From: Chiridota heheva
Lineage: Eukaryota > Echinodermata > Holothuroidea > Apodida > Chiridotidae
Direction of reading: 5' to 3'
DNA: 64,000 bases
Assembly: GCA_020152595.1 (NCBI GenBank)
Contig: JAIGNY010004479.1
Coordinates: forward strand, 102,501 to 166,500
Position 1 is the stretch's first letter. Each line of letters starts with the position of its first letter. Shown here piece by piece: positions 22,899 through 37,800 of this stretch. Below the pieces are notes generated by a model. It made no database searches and was not told the DNA's origin. It saw only the letters and a program-made list of their open reading frames with translations. The translations under genes were made by a program, and so were the position numbers.

Positions 22899-25800
22899 CT
22901 GAAAAAGAAGATGAGAAAATAAGTATTATTGATAAACATTGCAGATAACATGTGATTTATGGCTTCATCCACAGTAGACAGTGGTTGCATGAGAGTTAAA
23001 TAATAGAGAGCTATGAATTTATCCAGTTCTACACACACAAACAATTATTGGATGCGTAATCCTAACTGCTGCCCGTTCTAAGTAGAGAGATTTTGTTACC
23101 CCCTCCCCCTAGTGTGGCATCTAAAATAAAATTCTTCATTATAAGAGTCATCCACACATTGGCCACATGAGATGAGACTAAAATCATAAAGAGTGATGAC
23201 TATGGTTTGTGATCCACCTCTACACCTGCAAACAATTATTAGATATAATCCTAACTCCTCCCCTTCTCAACAGAGAGATTGTTGTTACCCCCTCCCCCTA
23301 GTGTGGCATCTAAAATAAAATTCTTCATTATAAGAGTCATCCACACATTGGCCACATGAGATGAGACTAAAATCATAAAGAGTGATGACTATGCAAACAA
23401 TTTTGATATGATCCACCTCTACACCTGCAAACAATTATTAGATATAATCCTAACTCCTGCAAACCCCTTCTCAACAGAGAGATGTTGTTACCCCCTCCCC
23501 CTAGTGTGGCATCTAAAATAAAATTCTTCATTATAAGAGTCATCCACACATTGGCCACATGAGATGAGACTAAAATCATGAAGAGTAATGACTATGGTTT
23601 GTGATCCACCTCTACACCTGCAAACAATTATTAGATATAATCCTAACTCCTCCCCTTCTCAACGGAGAGATTTTGTTACCCCCTCCCCCTAGTGTGGCAT
23701 CTAAAATAAAATTCTTCATTATAAGAGTCATCCACACATTGGCCACATGAGATGAGACTAAAATCATAAAGAGTGATGACTATGGTTTGTGATCCACCTC
23801 TACACCTGCAAACAATTATTAGATATAATCCTAACTCCTCCCCTTCTCAACGGAGAGATTTTGTTACCCCCTCAACTCACACACCTAAAATGCTTGATTA
23901 GAGCCATCCGCAGGAGACAGTGATCATATGAGAGTTAAATCACAAAAACGTTATTACTGGATTGTGATCCTAGAGTCCAGGATACACCTATTTCATTTAT
24001 TAGATGTAATCCTTTCTTCATTTAGAGTTAATCTTGCTGGAAAAAAAATGTACATAGATTACTGTTGAGGCGGAGTGGTTATATGCGTATTTAATGCAAA
24101 GGGGCAAAGTACTTTGACACAAGTAGTATGGCCCGACTTGACACAAGTAGTATGGCCCGACTTGACACAAGTAGAATGGCCTGACTTGACACAAGTGGAA
24201 TGGCCCGACTTGACACAAGTAGTATGGCCTGACTTGACACAAGTAGAATGGCCCGACTTGACACAAGTAGAATGGCCCGACTTGACACAAGTAGAATGGC
24301 CCGACTTGACACAAGTAGAATGGCCCGACTTGACACAAGTAGAATGGCCCGACTTGACACAAGTAGAATGGCCCGACTTGACACAAGTAGAATGGCCCGA
24401 CTTGACACAAGTGGAATGGCCCGACTTGACACAAGTAGTGGCCCGACTTGACACAAGTGGAATGGCCCGACTTGACACAAGTAGTATGGCCCGACTTGAC
24501 ACAAGTGGAATGGCCCGACTTGACACAAGTAGAATGGCCCAACTTGACACAAGTAGAATGGCCCGACTTGAGGAAGGCCAATTCATGAATGCAAGGTCCT
24601 TTTAACTGTGCATTAAATACACATATAAACAAGATGCCAAAACCATTTTGGCATTAAGATTGCTTAAAATGCATAAAAAAAAGAAAAGAAAAGAATGAAC
24701 AACAAGAAAATTTCCCTTTGTTAAAAAAATCACCATGTTATAGAAATGGACTAAACCGACTCAAAGTCGTGCATTACGGGGATTTAATGCATGGGTCAAG
24801 ACAATGCAAATACTCCATAGAAATTTGATAATGCCTGTTAAAGCCAACCTGAATTTACTGGGTTGCTGCAACCCACCTTGCTCACAAAAACTGCAGAAAG
24901 CTAGGCAACAAAATGTTCTTTTAATGAAATCAAATGTTTTCTATAACTTACAAAATAAAACACTAGTACTTCAGCCCATGTCAAAGATTGAAGAGTCTAG
25001 GAAGTTTGCTGGGTTGCAGCAACAGCATCTCTAAAGCATGGCACAAGCTGTGCCAGTGATATCAATGTAAGTGAAAAGCAGAGATAGATTTAGATATATC
25101 TTATCTCACTTTGGCAGCAAATCTCCACTTTCCACATCCAGACTTTTTAAACAGATAATTTAAAATTTACCGTACATTCCGAAAATGTACATACAAATTT
25201 TCTGAATGAAATTTGAGTCATTCCTTTAGTCAATACCTACCTACGAAGAGTAACTTGAACATTGCAATAATATTAGGTCTCTAACTACATATATGAGATT
25301 TGCTACTTTCCTCAAACTGAATGAGTGTCTTTTACAATACTACTATAGATGGCAGTTTATCACAAGTATAATCTTATGCCACTATCGGGGTATGAGCATT
25401 TCCCAGCTATACTCCAAATTTGTCTTAACATTTTGTAATTTTTCTGCTTAATTTTGAAACCTCCCCTTCTAATGAAAATAAAATTTGTTACCACCTGCCA
25501 CAATTTTTTGAAGTAGCGAAGTAGATATAATGACAAAACACTAGATGTTAGCCACAAAAGACAATCCCAACATTTCGAAATACTGTAATTCAAAAATTAA
25601 AATAATTACCTTCATATTTAAAAAAACCCAAACTTTGATCAGCAATTTTCAAAATTTAAAGGACTATTCTACATCAATTTTACCCAATTTTCAGTGTAAA
25701 AATGAATTGTTTACTGTCTTTGGACTTTTGAATCGAGCATGACAGGAGCAAACAAAGAGTAACTTACTGAACATCTGTAGCATTCTACATGAAAGTCCTT

Positions 25801-28800
25801 GTCCATTGATACTACTCGCACAGTTTCCATGGTGCCCTATATGAGAGAGGGGGTAGACTGTTATTAGATGAGATATGCAAATGTAGATTTGTTAATGAAT
25901 CACATGACACCATTTAAATTAATCAACATTTACCAAAAATTAAGAATAAATGAGCTGTTAAGAACTTAATTAGAGATCAGGTAAGCATTGAATGAAGATT
26001 GGCAAAAAAAAATATAATGCTAGAGAATGTCCTTAAGGAGGTCAAATTTGTCACAATTTCAGCAAAGTAAGATTTTGCATTAAGAGTCCACTAACAATGA
26101 TACGAGCCAAACATATGTGATCAAATACATAGTTAATACATAAATTGTGTTGGCTTATCCATCCTAGAAATAAAAAGTGAATGTTTGATTTGATAACTAA
26201 ATAATATCTTATACGTAAGTTTAATATACAGCATTGTATCACTGGATACAATTTTATATTTGTTCATACTTACGTGGCCCAAACCATACATTTATATGAA
26301 CATTTCTATATGAGTATAAATAATATACAAGCAATCTCATCTTGTCCTCCTTTTAAAAATCATGAATTAAGCATGATGTGAATATTCATGAAGTATTTTT
26401 GCAAGTAAAATTAGCATAATGCCCAGTGATAGAATATGGACTAAAAATGAAAAACGTATCACATGAAGCAATTTTTAGAACCACAAATCCCTATACCAGA
26501 AATATATGTCAATAATTATTATAGATAACCAGATCAGTATACAACTGAAATAATATTAATCCAAACATTTTCTGTTTTCAAATAAGCAGTTTGATTTGCT
26601 TAAATGCAAGATTTCTCTCAGTGTTTCCCCACTCCCCTCTATATCCAACCTCTATATCCAAAAGGCTTTTTGGTTCTGATGCTAATAACATAAGGAACCT
26701 ATGCAGTCATGCTGACGTGTGTATGTGTGTATGTATGTATGTATGCATGTATGTATGCATGCATGCATGCATGCATGTATGTATGTGTGTATGTATGTGT
26801 GTGTGGGTGTGTGTGTATGAGTGTCTGTGACAGCAAGCTTGTAAACATGATACCTCAAGAACCATACACTGAAATCACGCCATATGTGGTACACAGCCAC
26901 AGATAGCCCATTGTCCGTAGATGTGCCCTTTTGTTTTTGGTGGTGATGTCATGCACATTAATGAGAGGGTGGGGTTTAAAGTAAATATCTTGAAATGCTC
27001 ATATTTTTACAATCGCATGTCTGCTGTGTATCATATTTGGTGTAATTATGTTGTTAGTGAGTGTGCACATGTTCATGGTACAAATATGTTGAATTTCATT
27101 AATATGCATAGTGGGCGGAGATTAATATGATTTTGCTGGAAAGAGCTTGTAAACATGATATTTCAAGAACGATTCATCTCGTGTCAAATATTTTATGACA
27201 TGCAATGACGTAACGTTAATACAAAATCAATCAGAATGAATTTTTTTTTTTCTCGGAAGTACAGAATCTTTTGGTTCTGGTTTCTTTTACAATAGTAATA
27301 GTTTGGCCTCAATCTTCAATTCTTGAACACCAATAGTGATAGATTTTTTGTACCCATTCATAATTTTTAATAGATTTTCACAGGTCACTAATCCTTTTAA
27401 GGTTAAATTAAAATGGCAAATTCATTTGACATCTTTGGTTTAAGATATATCATTTAAAGAGGCGATATCGTCATATGTGCACAATATTTAGAATTCCTTT
27501 CAAATTTTTTGATTGGTTGAAATTTTGCTGCGCGAATTGTTGTCTCGTATTGCAAGGTATATAGTTATTTAAAACGCCCCACACGGTCACCACACGAGAT
27601 AGCCCAGATGTTTGCGGCAATCGCAAGTAACGCTTTTTTCAAATCATGTCGTGAGTTCGAGCCCTGGTAGAATCGTTTATTTAGACTTTTGCTTTCATCT
27701 ACTTCTTTTTTTTTCTCAGTAATTTTCATTTGGTAACTATCATTGTAGTATTATAATACTAAAATTTCACTTTCGCTTTCTGACAAAAAAGCATTGAAAA
27801 AACCAAATAAGTTTGTCGTCACAGTAACGTAATGCGCTGTGAATGCAATTCTGCACACACAACGTACATGCTAGTGTCTGGCTGTACTGTGTGGTACAAA
27901 CAGACAGAGGATCGGATCTTGCCTCCAAAACCGGAAGAGACATCAAATTATAGTACCCCCCATTTTCACCGAATTTTACTGAGACGAGCCTCCCTCTTTA
28001 ACTATTGAAGACTTACATCAAATAAAAAATATGTTTTGATAGAATTTACACAAACATTTAAAGTACAAGATAGTTTGGTCTTCCTAAACAGGTCGCTAAA
28101 CAATACACTCAACAAAACAATGTCTGGTGTTTTGTGATTTTTTTCAAGGAACCCAAAAAGAAAGCATTCTATTAGCCTTTTGAAAAGTGAGCTTATTCAT
28201 CTTGATCAAAAACCATGAATAAAGGCCAATCATCTAATTCCCAGGGATGAGCTGATGTTAAGGTAGAATCAGGTGGATTAAAGTAAAATGGGACAAAGGC
28301 TGATAATTTGTTATGTGTGACTGGAGTGTCTTCTATCATACTGGAACAATTGATGAGAACTAAAAAATTTGCAGAATCTATCTAAATAAGACTTTTTACA
28401 CTATAAAGTAGAAGAATGTATAAGACTCATGGCAAGCCAAGGGAGTACAATATATTTGCTTGAGCAATTTGCAAGCAGAATAACAATGCCCAAAATGTGA
28501 GTTTGTGAGATCTGGCTAATGTGGGAACTCTTTAATACATGCCCAATATAATGGTGTAAAATACCATTCCAATACACTGCCACATGTTGCTGGACTATTT
28601 TCGTTTGATGAATTTTGAGGAGGGGTTTTCATTTAGTTTGGAAGTATAGTAATATAAAGATATACCTGACGGCTGGTTGATAAGATTTGTGGTCACATTA
28701 ACAGCAAAGGTTATGTTGTGCCTGAGAGGATAATTTGATTAAGGAACAAAAGGTGTGCTTGAGGTGAGGTTAAATGAAGAGGGGAAGAGAAGTAGAATGG

Positions 28801-31800
28801 TTTGTGTGGGCTAGTTAAAGAGGTGAAGGGAGTCCCTTAGGTAGTGAATCAGATAATTTGGCAGTAATTAATATCATGAATAGAAGAGAGAAGTTTTTAT
28901 GGAAGAACTATGGAACTTATGGAAGAAGGGGCCCTCTGGAAGGCAAAGAGAGGACAGTCTTGGAGGATATGTTTGCCTGAGAGCTGCTTCTTGCAGCACT
29001 TACATAAAGGTGGGTGAGAAATATCTGAAGTCTTAAAATTCTGAGAAAAAATTGGAAGGCTATATATTAACATCAGCAAATAGAGAGGAGACTCGCATAG
29101 TGAACATTGCAGTCTCAATGAGCGAACCTACACACAAAATCAATTGGAAACTAACCAACTTATAAAGAATTTTTGTGGGTATTTTAACTTTGGCAGATGA
29201 AGCTTTCTACAAAAGAAAAGAAATGAGAATACCATATTTAGGTATCAAATTATTATAATGATAAAACTTTAAAGAAAATGTTATTAAAAGTCTAAGAAGG
29301 AGAAAAACTGCATCCTTTGATGCTCCCTAGCTACAAACATATCACTAGGATAGTTCTTAATGTTGGGCATGTGCAGTGACGTTATTTACACATGGTGTAT
29401 GAAATCAGAAATCACCTATCAACAAATAGTACAATAGTCAATATAATTCCATTTAGGGAACATGTGTTTTATAGGAAATATATTTTTAGCCAATATATTT
29501 TGAATATAAATAGAGCATATATTTTGATATATAGGGATTATACATTTTAATTAGGAGTATATATATTGATTGATGGAACATATTTTGATATAGTAGGGAA
29601 ACATATTTTGATTTAGTAGGAAACGTATATTTTTATTTAGGAAGATATAATTTTGTTCTAGGAAACATTTTTGTTTGTGTTAGAAACATATTTTGTTTTA
29701 ATTTTTTTCTTTAATTAGGGTGTATACATATTTGTTTCGGAACATATATTGTTTTAGGAAATACACATTTTTATTTAGGGAACATATATATTGATTTAGG
29801 GAACATATTTTGTTTAGGAATAACTTTTGATCTAGGGAATATATATTTTGTCTGAGCAAACATGTTTTCAGGAAACATACTTTTAGCAAATGTATTTTGC
29901 GATGTCGCACCGTAAACCCAGGTGACAAAATTGGTTGTGGCAAAATTGGTTGTGGCAAAATTGGTTGCGGCAAAATGGGTTGCGGCAAAATTGGTTGTGG
30001 CAAAATGGGTTGCGGCAAAATTGTTTGCGGCAAAATTGGTTGCGGCAAAATTGGTTGCAGCAAAATTGGTTGCAACAAAATTGGTTGCGGCAAAATTGGT
30101 TGCAACAAAATTGGTTGCGGCAAAATTGGTTGCAACAAAATTGGTTGCGGCAAAATTGGTTGCGACAAAATTGGTTGTGGCATAATTGATGACCTGGAAA
30201 TTTGTAACAAAAATGGGCAAACGTTGGACAAAAGTGGACAAACATTGGGACAAAAGTGGACAAACATTGGGACAAAAGCGATAACCTGGTTTGTGACAAA
30301 AGTGGGCGAACATTGTGACAAAAGTTGTAAGCTGGTTTGTGACAAAAGTGGGCAATGTTGTGACGAAAGTGGTGACTAATGAAAGTTGTGACAAAAGTGG
30401 GAGTTATTTGTGACACAAGTGGTAGCTGCGACAGACGTGTTGCTACATATATGCACTGACATTATGTATGATGTGTATGGAAGTAGTATCAAGGAATAGT
30501 ACACAAACAATGAGTGCATGCAAAAATCTGCTCTTCATTTGCCTCCATGTGTATAAGCATCATTCATATTTAAAATGAACATTGAGAAATTTGAATTTTT
30601 GTTTCAGAAAATTAAGTGAAAATGTAACTTCCCTAGGGAAAAGTAGAGTGACCCACCATGATAAACTCCTAATCACAACCTCCCTTTATCATGGGATAAT
30701 GTACAATCCAAATTAGGGGTGTATCTTCTCTCATCCAATCACATCACAAAAAACAAATTTAGAAAAATAATACATATATTTTTATACCATCAGATATCTT
30801 TATTATTGATGGTAGATTCCTCTGATGGATGTCTCTAGTTAATATAAAACCACCTGACCAGCTTGCACTCAATGTAACTTATGATGTGCAAACAAACTCC
30901 AACACTAAATAAATGGAACTGTTAACAAATGAAATTGTTAGTGTGAATGATGTTAGATTTTATGTTTATTGGGCAACACCTGTTAAAATGAGTTAATTTA
31001 GAAGCAACAGCAGAAACATGGTGGAAACACAAGAGGAAAGGAGGATAGTAGTTACTAAACAACACTCTGCCTTATGCCACCAGCTTTTATATATATTCAA
31101 TTAGTATTAAAACAAACAAATATTTGTTAAAGATACCCCAAAATCTACAATCAGGGACGAGTCTTGGCATGTTTTTCCCCTTCGACCCCTATCCAATGTT
31201 GGGGTGCAATTTGAATTTCATTTTTTGGTAATGTACATGTATGTGCAACATTAAACAAGGGGTATAAGGAAAGGGACACAAAATTCTAAGTACTTTTCTC
31301 TGAGAATGTGGATGCAAAAATCCAGTTAAGTATAATTTCCTATCCTTGTGTGGTATAATGAAACTTTATTCCAATAATCATAACATATAAATCATGAATT
31401 TGACATGTCCTGTGTTTGTTAGTACTGCTGGGAGTCTGAATAATGTTAAATCTCTTCGTGGATGATTCAATTTTTACAAAGGATTGGTAAAAAGAGTCTT
31501 CAGCAAAAGGGTCAAGAATAATATATGTGTGATCGAAATAACAGCTCATGAATTATGAATCATCAAATGATGATTTGTTTTAAATAATAATTTTTCATGT
31601 GACTGATTTTGTTTTGATCATTCTTTTATGATCAATAATCTAAAAAATCTTCTTTCAATACCAAAACAATAATTTACTATTGATTATTACTAAGAAATGT
31701 TTTACAATAAAACAAAAATAACACATACATTAAACAATGCTCTTGAGAATAATGTTCTTTGGGATAAAGGCTCTTTGGGATAAAGGCTCTTTGGGATAAA

Positions 31801-34800
31801 GGCTCTTTGGGATAACAGCTCTTCGGGATAAAGGCTCTTTGGGATAACAGCTCTTTGGGATAAGAGCTCTTTGGGATAAAGGCTCTTTGGGATAAAGTTC
31901 TATTGCAATAATGCTCGTTGGGATAATGCTCTTGGAAATATTTAAATGAGAAGGCATGAAATGCATAAAAGAATGTACTTCTAAAAGAAGCCTACCCAAA
32001 GAATAGACCGAAACTCCTCTTAAATTTGCTGCATGGTTTTGTAAAAAAATTATGTGACCAGTACCATAGCCAGTGTACCAAACATAATGCAGACTAAATA
32101 TTTTGGCTGCAAGTCAGTCAAACAATTCTGAAACTGAACTTGCAATAATTCAATTATAGTTTTCAGCATGCATTTGGACCAAAATTGTGCTGCAATTCAA
32201 GCAAAATGATAAAATATTGACTCTTAAAAATATTCCTTTCACAAAGGTGGGAATTCAGGATCCTCCCATTCCTTCTGTGGCCATGCCGCTATCTGTGATT
32301 AAGCTGCTTACCATTACCATAAATGGTAGACATGGCTAAAATATTCGGTGGAAGAGTGGCAGGTTTGTAAAAAGCGACTGACATTCACATCGCACAATAT
32401 TTACTTGACTGGCAAAATTCAGGTACTCATTTCTCAAAATGTAATATTTTGGAATAAAAAAGATGGAAGCTTGAAGATTACAAAATTTCTCCCACCATTT
32501 TTATTTGCTTATTTTAAAATGCCTCATAAACGAACTTTTGAAAAGTTATGATTCAATTTCAAAACAATTTAAATTTGTTTTAAAGAGTACATTTCACCTA
32601 GTAAATGAAGTTCTCCTCAAACCATTCCACCTAAAGCTTTGACAACTAAAGCCTTAAAATGCAAGGTATGGGAAGCTTTGCAAAGACTCATTAAGATAAC
32701 AATGATGCACAAATGCAGATGATACCAAAATAAACAAGTTGTACTGATGGATATGTAGTATGGTTTGGTGAAGATCATGTGGTCTTTGTACTGATGGGTA
32801 TGTAGTATGGTTTGGTAAAGATCATGTGGTCTTTGAACTGATGGATATGTAGTATGGTTTGGTGGAGATCATGATATGGTCTTTGTACTGATGGGTATGT
32901 AGTATGGTTTGGTGAAGATCATGATGTGGTCTTTGTACTGATGGGTATGTAGTATGGTTTGGTGGAGATCATGATATGGTCTTTGTACTGATGGGTATGT
33001 AGTATGGTTTGGTGGAGATCAACATGATGTAGTCTTTGTACTGATGGGTATGTAGTATCGTTTGGTGGAGATCATGATGTGGTCTTTGTACTGATGGGTA
33101 TGTAGTATGGTTTGGTGGAGATCATGATGTGGTCTTTGTACTGATGGGTATGTAGTATGGTTTGGTGGAGATCATGATATGGTCTTTGTACTGATGGGTA
33201 TGTAGTATGGTTTGGTGGAGATCATGATGTGGTCTTTGTACTGATGGGTATGTAGTATCGTTTGGTGGAGATCATCATGATGTGGTCTTTGTACTGATGG
33301 GTATGTAGCATTGTTTGGTGGAAATCATCATGATGTGGTCTTTGTACTGATGGGTATGTAGCATGGTTTGGTAGAGATCATCATCATGTGGTCTTTGTAC
33401 TGATGGGTATGTAGCATTGTTTGGTGGAGATCATCATCATGTGGTCTTTGTACTGATGGGTATGTAGTATTGTTTGGTGGAGATCATCATCATGTGGTCT
33501 TTGTACTGATGGGTATGTAGCATTGTTTGGTGGAGATCATCATCATGTGGTCTTTGTACTGATGGGTATGTAGCATTGTTTGGTGGAGATCATCATCATG
33601 TGGTCTTTGTACTGATGGGTATGTAGCATTGTTTGGTGGAGATCATCATCATGTGGTCTTTGTACTGATGGGTATAAAGCATTGTTTGGTGGAGATCATC
33701 ATCATGTGGTCTTTGTACTGATGGGTATGTAGTATGGTTTGGTGGAGATCATGATATGGTCTTTGTACTGATGGGTATGTAGTATCGTTTGGTGGAGATC
33801 ATGATGTGGTCTTTGTACTGATGGGTATGTAGTATCGTTTGGTGGAGATCATCATGATGTGGTCTTTGTACTGATGGGTATGTAGCATTGTTTGGTGGAA
33901 ATCATCATGATGTGGTCTTTGTACTGATGGGTATGTAGCATGGTTTGGTAGAGATCATCATCATGTGGTCTTTGTACTGATGGGTATGTAGCATTGTTTG
34001 GTGGAGATCATCATCATGTGGTCTTTGTACTGATGGGTATGTAGCATGGTTTGGTAGAGATCATCATCATGTGGTCTTTGTACTGATGGGTATGTAGCAT
34101 TGTTTGGTGGAGATCATCATCATGTGGTCTTTGTACTGATGGGTATGTAGTATTGTTTGGTGGAGATCATCATCATGTGGTCTTTGTACTGATGGGTATG
34201 TAGCATTGTTTGGTGGAGATCATCATCATGTGGTCTTTGTACTGATGGGTATGTAGCATTGTTTGGTGGAGATCATCATCATGTGGTCTTTGTACTGATG
34301 GGTATGTAGCATTGTTTGGTGGAGATCATCATCATGTGGTCTTTGTACTGATGGGTATAAAGCATTGTTTGGTGGAGATCATCATCATGTGGTCTTTGTA
34401 CTGATGGGTATGTAGTATTGTTGGTTGAGATCATCATCATGTGGTCTTTGTACTGATGGGTATGTAGCATTGTTTGGTGGAGATCATCATGATGTGGTCT
34501 TTGTCCCATGCATGTCATAAGCAGATCACTAAGTATGTGTACAAATGGCATTATCAAAAATGGCTTGAAACATGATAAGGAAAATAATAAAAGACGAACC
34601 CAAATAATGGAAAGGCTTATCTAATCAATCAGGTGTGGTATAAAAAATTGCTCTTCGCCATCAAAAAAATCTTGCATCCAATATAGATATCATTTTTCCA
34701 AAAACCTACAAAATGATTCAATTTTTACATTTTGATTAAGATTAAAGGATTAGTTCAGGGGTCAAGCAAGTTTATCTGATATAAAAGAGGACTTTAAAAA

Positions 34801-37800
34801 CCGTGAAGAAAGCATTAAAAAATTATTCCGTTAAGAAAATATTCATGTTTAAAGGTCTGTTTTATTTGTGTAGAAATGACTGGTGTAGTAAGTCTACTAT
34901 GAAAGGTTGGCACCCTCATCCTCACATTCTTAACAATTGTTAATGTATATTAAAGAAAATGTATTTAACCTTTTTTACTATTTGAATTATTTTTCCCTGA
35001 TTTTTTTTCAGGCAGTAAATTAGAATTAACCTTACTACATTCTGTTTTACTACTTTCCTGACATATCCCATGGTTTATAAGCCACAATATTGCAGGACAA
35101 AATATAATACAATACATAAAGACTTTGAGGAATCTAAGGCCGTGACGTCACAACTAGTCTGATTTCAGTCGTTTCTACACAAATAATAAGCATCAATTTA
35201 TATAGCGTTTTTACCAAAGGCCTTAAAGTGCTTGACCAAGATCGCAACAATAATGCATAATTAAAAAATGTTTGATTAATTGATATATAAATGAGTTTTT
35301 AGAAGACGTTTGAAAGAATTAACAGATGGTACGTTGCGAATTGAAGATGGTACATTGTTCCAGAGAAGGTGCAGTAGAGATGAAGACCTTTCACTATAAC
35401 ATTTTGTGTTTGGATGATAACTGGCAACCGGTAGACATTTTGTTGAGGAGCGAAGCTGACGTTGAGGACGGTATTGGGGAATTAACTGCTTAGTGTATCC
35501 AGGAGCAAAAGAGTGTTGAGATTTGTAAGGAGGAGCAGCTTGTACACTGATCGCTATCTTACTGGAAGCCAATGAAGTGATTGAAGCACTGGTAATATGT
35601 GATCATATCGAGGTGAACGGTTTATGAGCCAGGCAGCAGAGTTCTGAACATTCTGTAGTTCTTTAAGTGTAGAGTCAGGGAGGCCAAATAGAAGCGAGTA
35701 CAATAGTCAAGTCTGGACTTAATACAGGAACTCATCAATCTAGTAGTTATTACATTTGTTAAACATTTCTTCATTTGGCTAATGTTGCGCAGAGCATAGA
35801 AATATGATTTACAAACAGCTTTGACATGTTGTTTCATATCAAGATGCAAATCCAATATAATTCCTAAAACTTTGACACATGAAGAAGGCGTGATCTTAGT
35901 CTGTCCAATTTGAATAGAAATTTGTGGGCTTGTTGAGGAGATAAATTGGGAACTAGCATGGAGAATTTCCATCTTTAAGTCATTAATGAATAAATTGTTT
36001 AAAATGATAGTGAACTTAAAACTTAAATTTATCCTTAAGATTTGTTTTGAATGCTTTCCTCACAACTTTGTTTCCTTTAAAGTCCTCTATCATATAAGAT
36101 GGACTTGCTTGACCCCCAAACTAATCCTTCAATAAAGATCAAGCTTTAGAGTTTTATACAGATTGTCTTTGAGCTGTGCTATCTTTTGTTCTTTTCCTCG
36201 GGATAAATCATCAAATTACACGACAAAACTTTGATGGTGCAAAAATGGTTCATAAATGTCCCAGATGTGAGAGTCCAAAGATAATGCACGGAATGTGATG
36301 ATTCAGAAAGCAAAAAAGTGATATTGAAATTGTTGATTAACAATTTCCAACCAAAAATTGTGAAATTCTTTTTATGTATTCCATAAAAAAATAATCAATT
36401 TTCAAATTGTTAACATCTGAATGAAAACATTATGCAAATGAGATTGTTTAGAACTTTATGTGAATGAAAAGAGGCAATATTGCTTATATACTGTAAGATA
36501 AAATTATTCCAACTACAATAAATTGTTTTCAAATGTTTTAAGCTTCTGTTCATGCCAAAATCATCTAGACCAAAACATTATGCACATGAGAGTGCCTGAA
36601 ACATTATGCAATAAGCAAATTAGAGGAGGCAAAATTCTTTCAACAATATTAAACCATTCAAAATAAGGTAAAACATAATAAATGTAATACTGTACATTTA
36701 ACATAAAACATACATTTAACATACAAACATACATTTAACATAAAACATACATAAAACATAACAAATGTAATACTGTACATGCTTTTTTTTGAGGGCAGCA
36801 ATCTACTTTGTATTCACACTTTCGACTTACATTAGAACTGACTAGTAAAAACAAAATACGGATGGCCCTTCTTTGTAAATGTTACATTTGGATTTTATGA
36901 TTCTACCTTACCAAATAAAAACGAGACTTGTTTCTGTATTCTGAAATCATTTGCAAGATCTATAACAGATAACAATTTACTTCTATTTATTGGGGACAAT
37001 CTGGGGTTTTTAGCTTTGGGGAAAAATTATCGACATTCAGTAGGATTTTTGCAACATAAGATTACTGCATGGGAAAGTACATAAAAGAGGGATGAATCAG
37101 GAGTAACATTCCATACAGAAGATACAAAATATTTTCTTTTACTTCCCTAAAATGAAATTTGTTGTCCATTACACTAATTTCCTAATACACCATTTGGGAA
37201 AGCAAGAGTATACATAGATTACAAATTCTACCAATGATGTCAAATTTAGGTTTTTATCTCTTCCAAGTAATAAGGCAAAGCATGATCAAATATGTTTTTC
37301 ACAAAGTAAATATAAAAGCAAATTGCTCAATACTTAAAAAGCGAAACAAATAGCCTTTCAAACAAGCTAAATCATTAATCAAAACAACAACTGATTAATT
37401 TGAATATTCTACACTTTAGTAGGGGTACCTGGATACCCATTCAGGTAGCAGGTCCAGACATTTTGAGTAGAGGTGCCTGAACAAATTTGGTTAAACTAGA
37501 ATCAACCATACATCAGGATTGCTCACAATTTTTGACAAGGGAGTTCAGAAATTGTTCAGATAAAATCCAAGCTTAAAATGACCAATATGGCTTGATAACA
37601 AGCAAAGAATAAAATTACTCTTCATGTTGAAAATGGTTTAAATTTAAATTTCAAACAAATGGCTTAGCTATTGGTACCTCACACCTTTCTACAATATCTT
37701 TAGTGTTTGACTTTTTTAATAACATGAGAAGTATTACCAGTGACTTTAAGACTGAAAATGTTTTTCTTCTTATCATTTTTGGCTTGAAAACATGCAATCT

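Larger units (their letters stand above)
22899..25767 (-). other. intron between exons E and F
   Basis: Donor GTAAGTT at 25767, acceptor TTTTTCAG at 22899. It holds the 0.2-kb tandem repeat at 23060-23880 and the 24-bp array at 24111-24566. The rest (24600-25760) is AT-rich with no coding signal. Confidence 0.9.

Noticed and set aside
22658..23044. Open frames on both strands over the last LIM exon
   Set aside because: They are in other frames than the LIM3-tail reading, which has conserved zinc ligands and a correct acceptor.
24018..24632. Cys/His-rich frames ([16 protein letters not shown]) as zinc proteins
   Set aside because: Translation of a 24-bp minisatellite. The Cys/His spacing is a by-product of the repeat.
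29698..30416. Repeated NQFCR and KIGCG frames as Cys-rich peptides
   Set aside because: Several frames of a 15-bp array are open together on both strands; no independent coding evidence.
32730..34500. CRISPR-like array
   Set aside because: There are no unique spacers. Whole units repeat with point variants, and the genome is eukaryotic with spliced exons.
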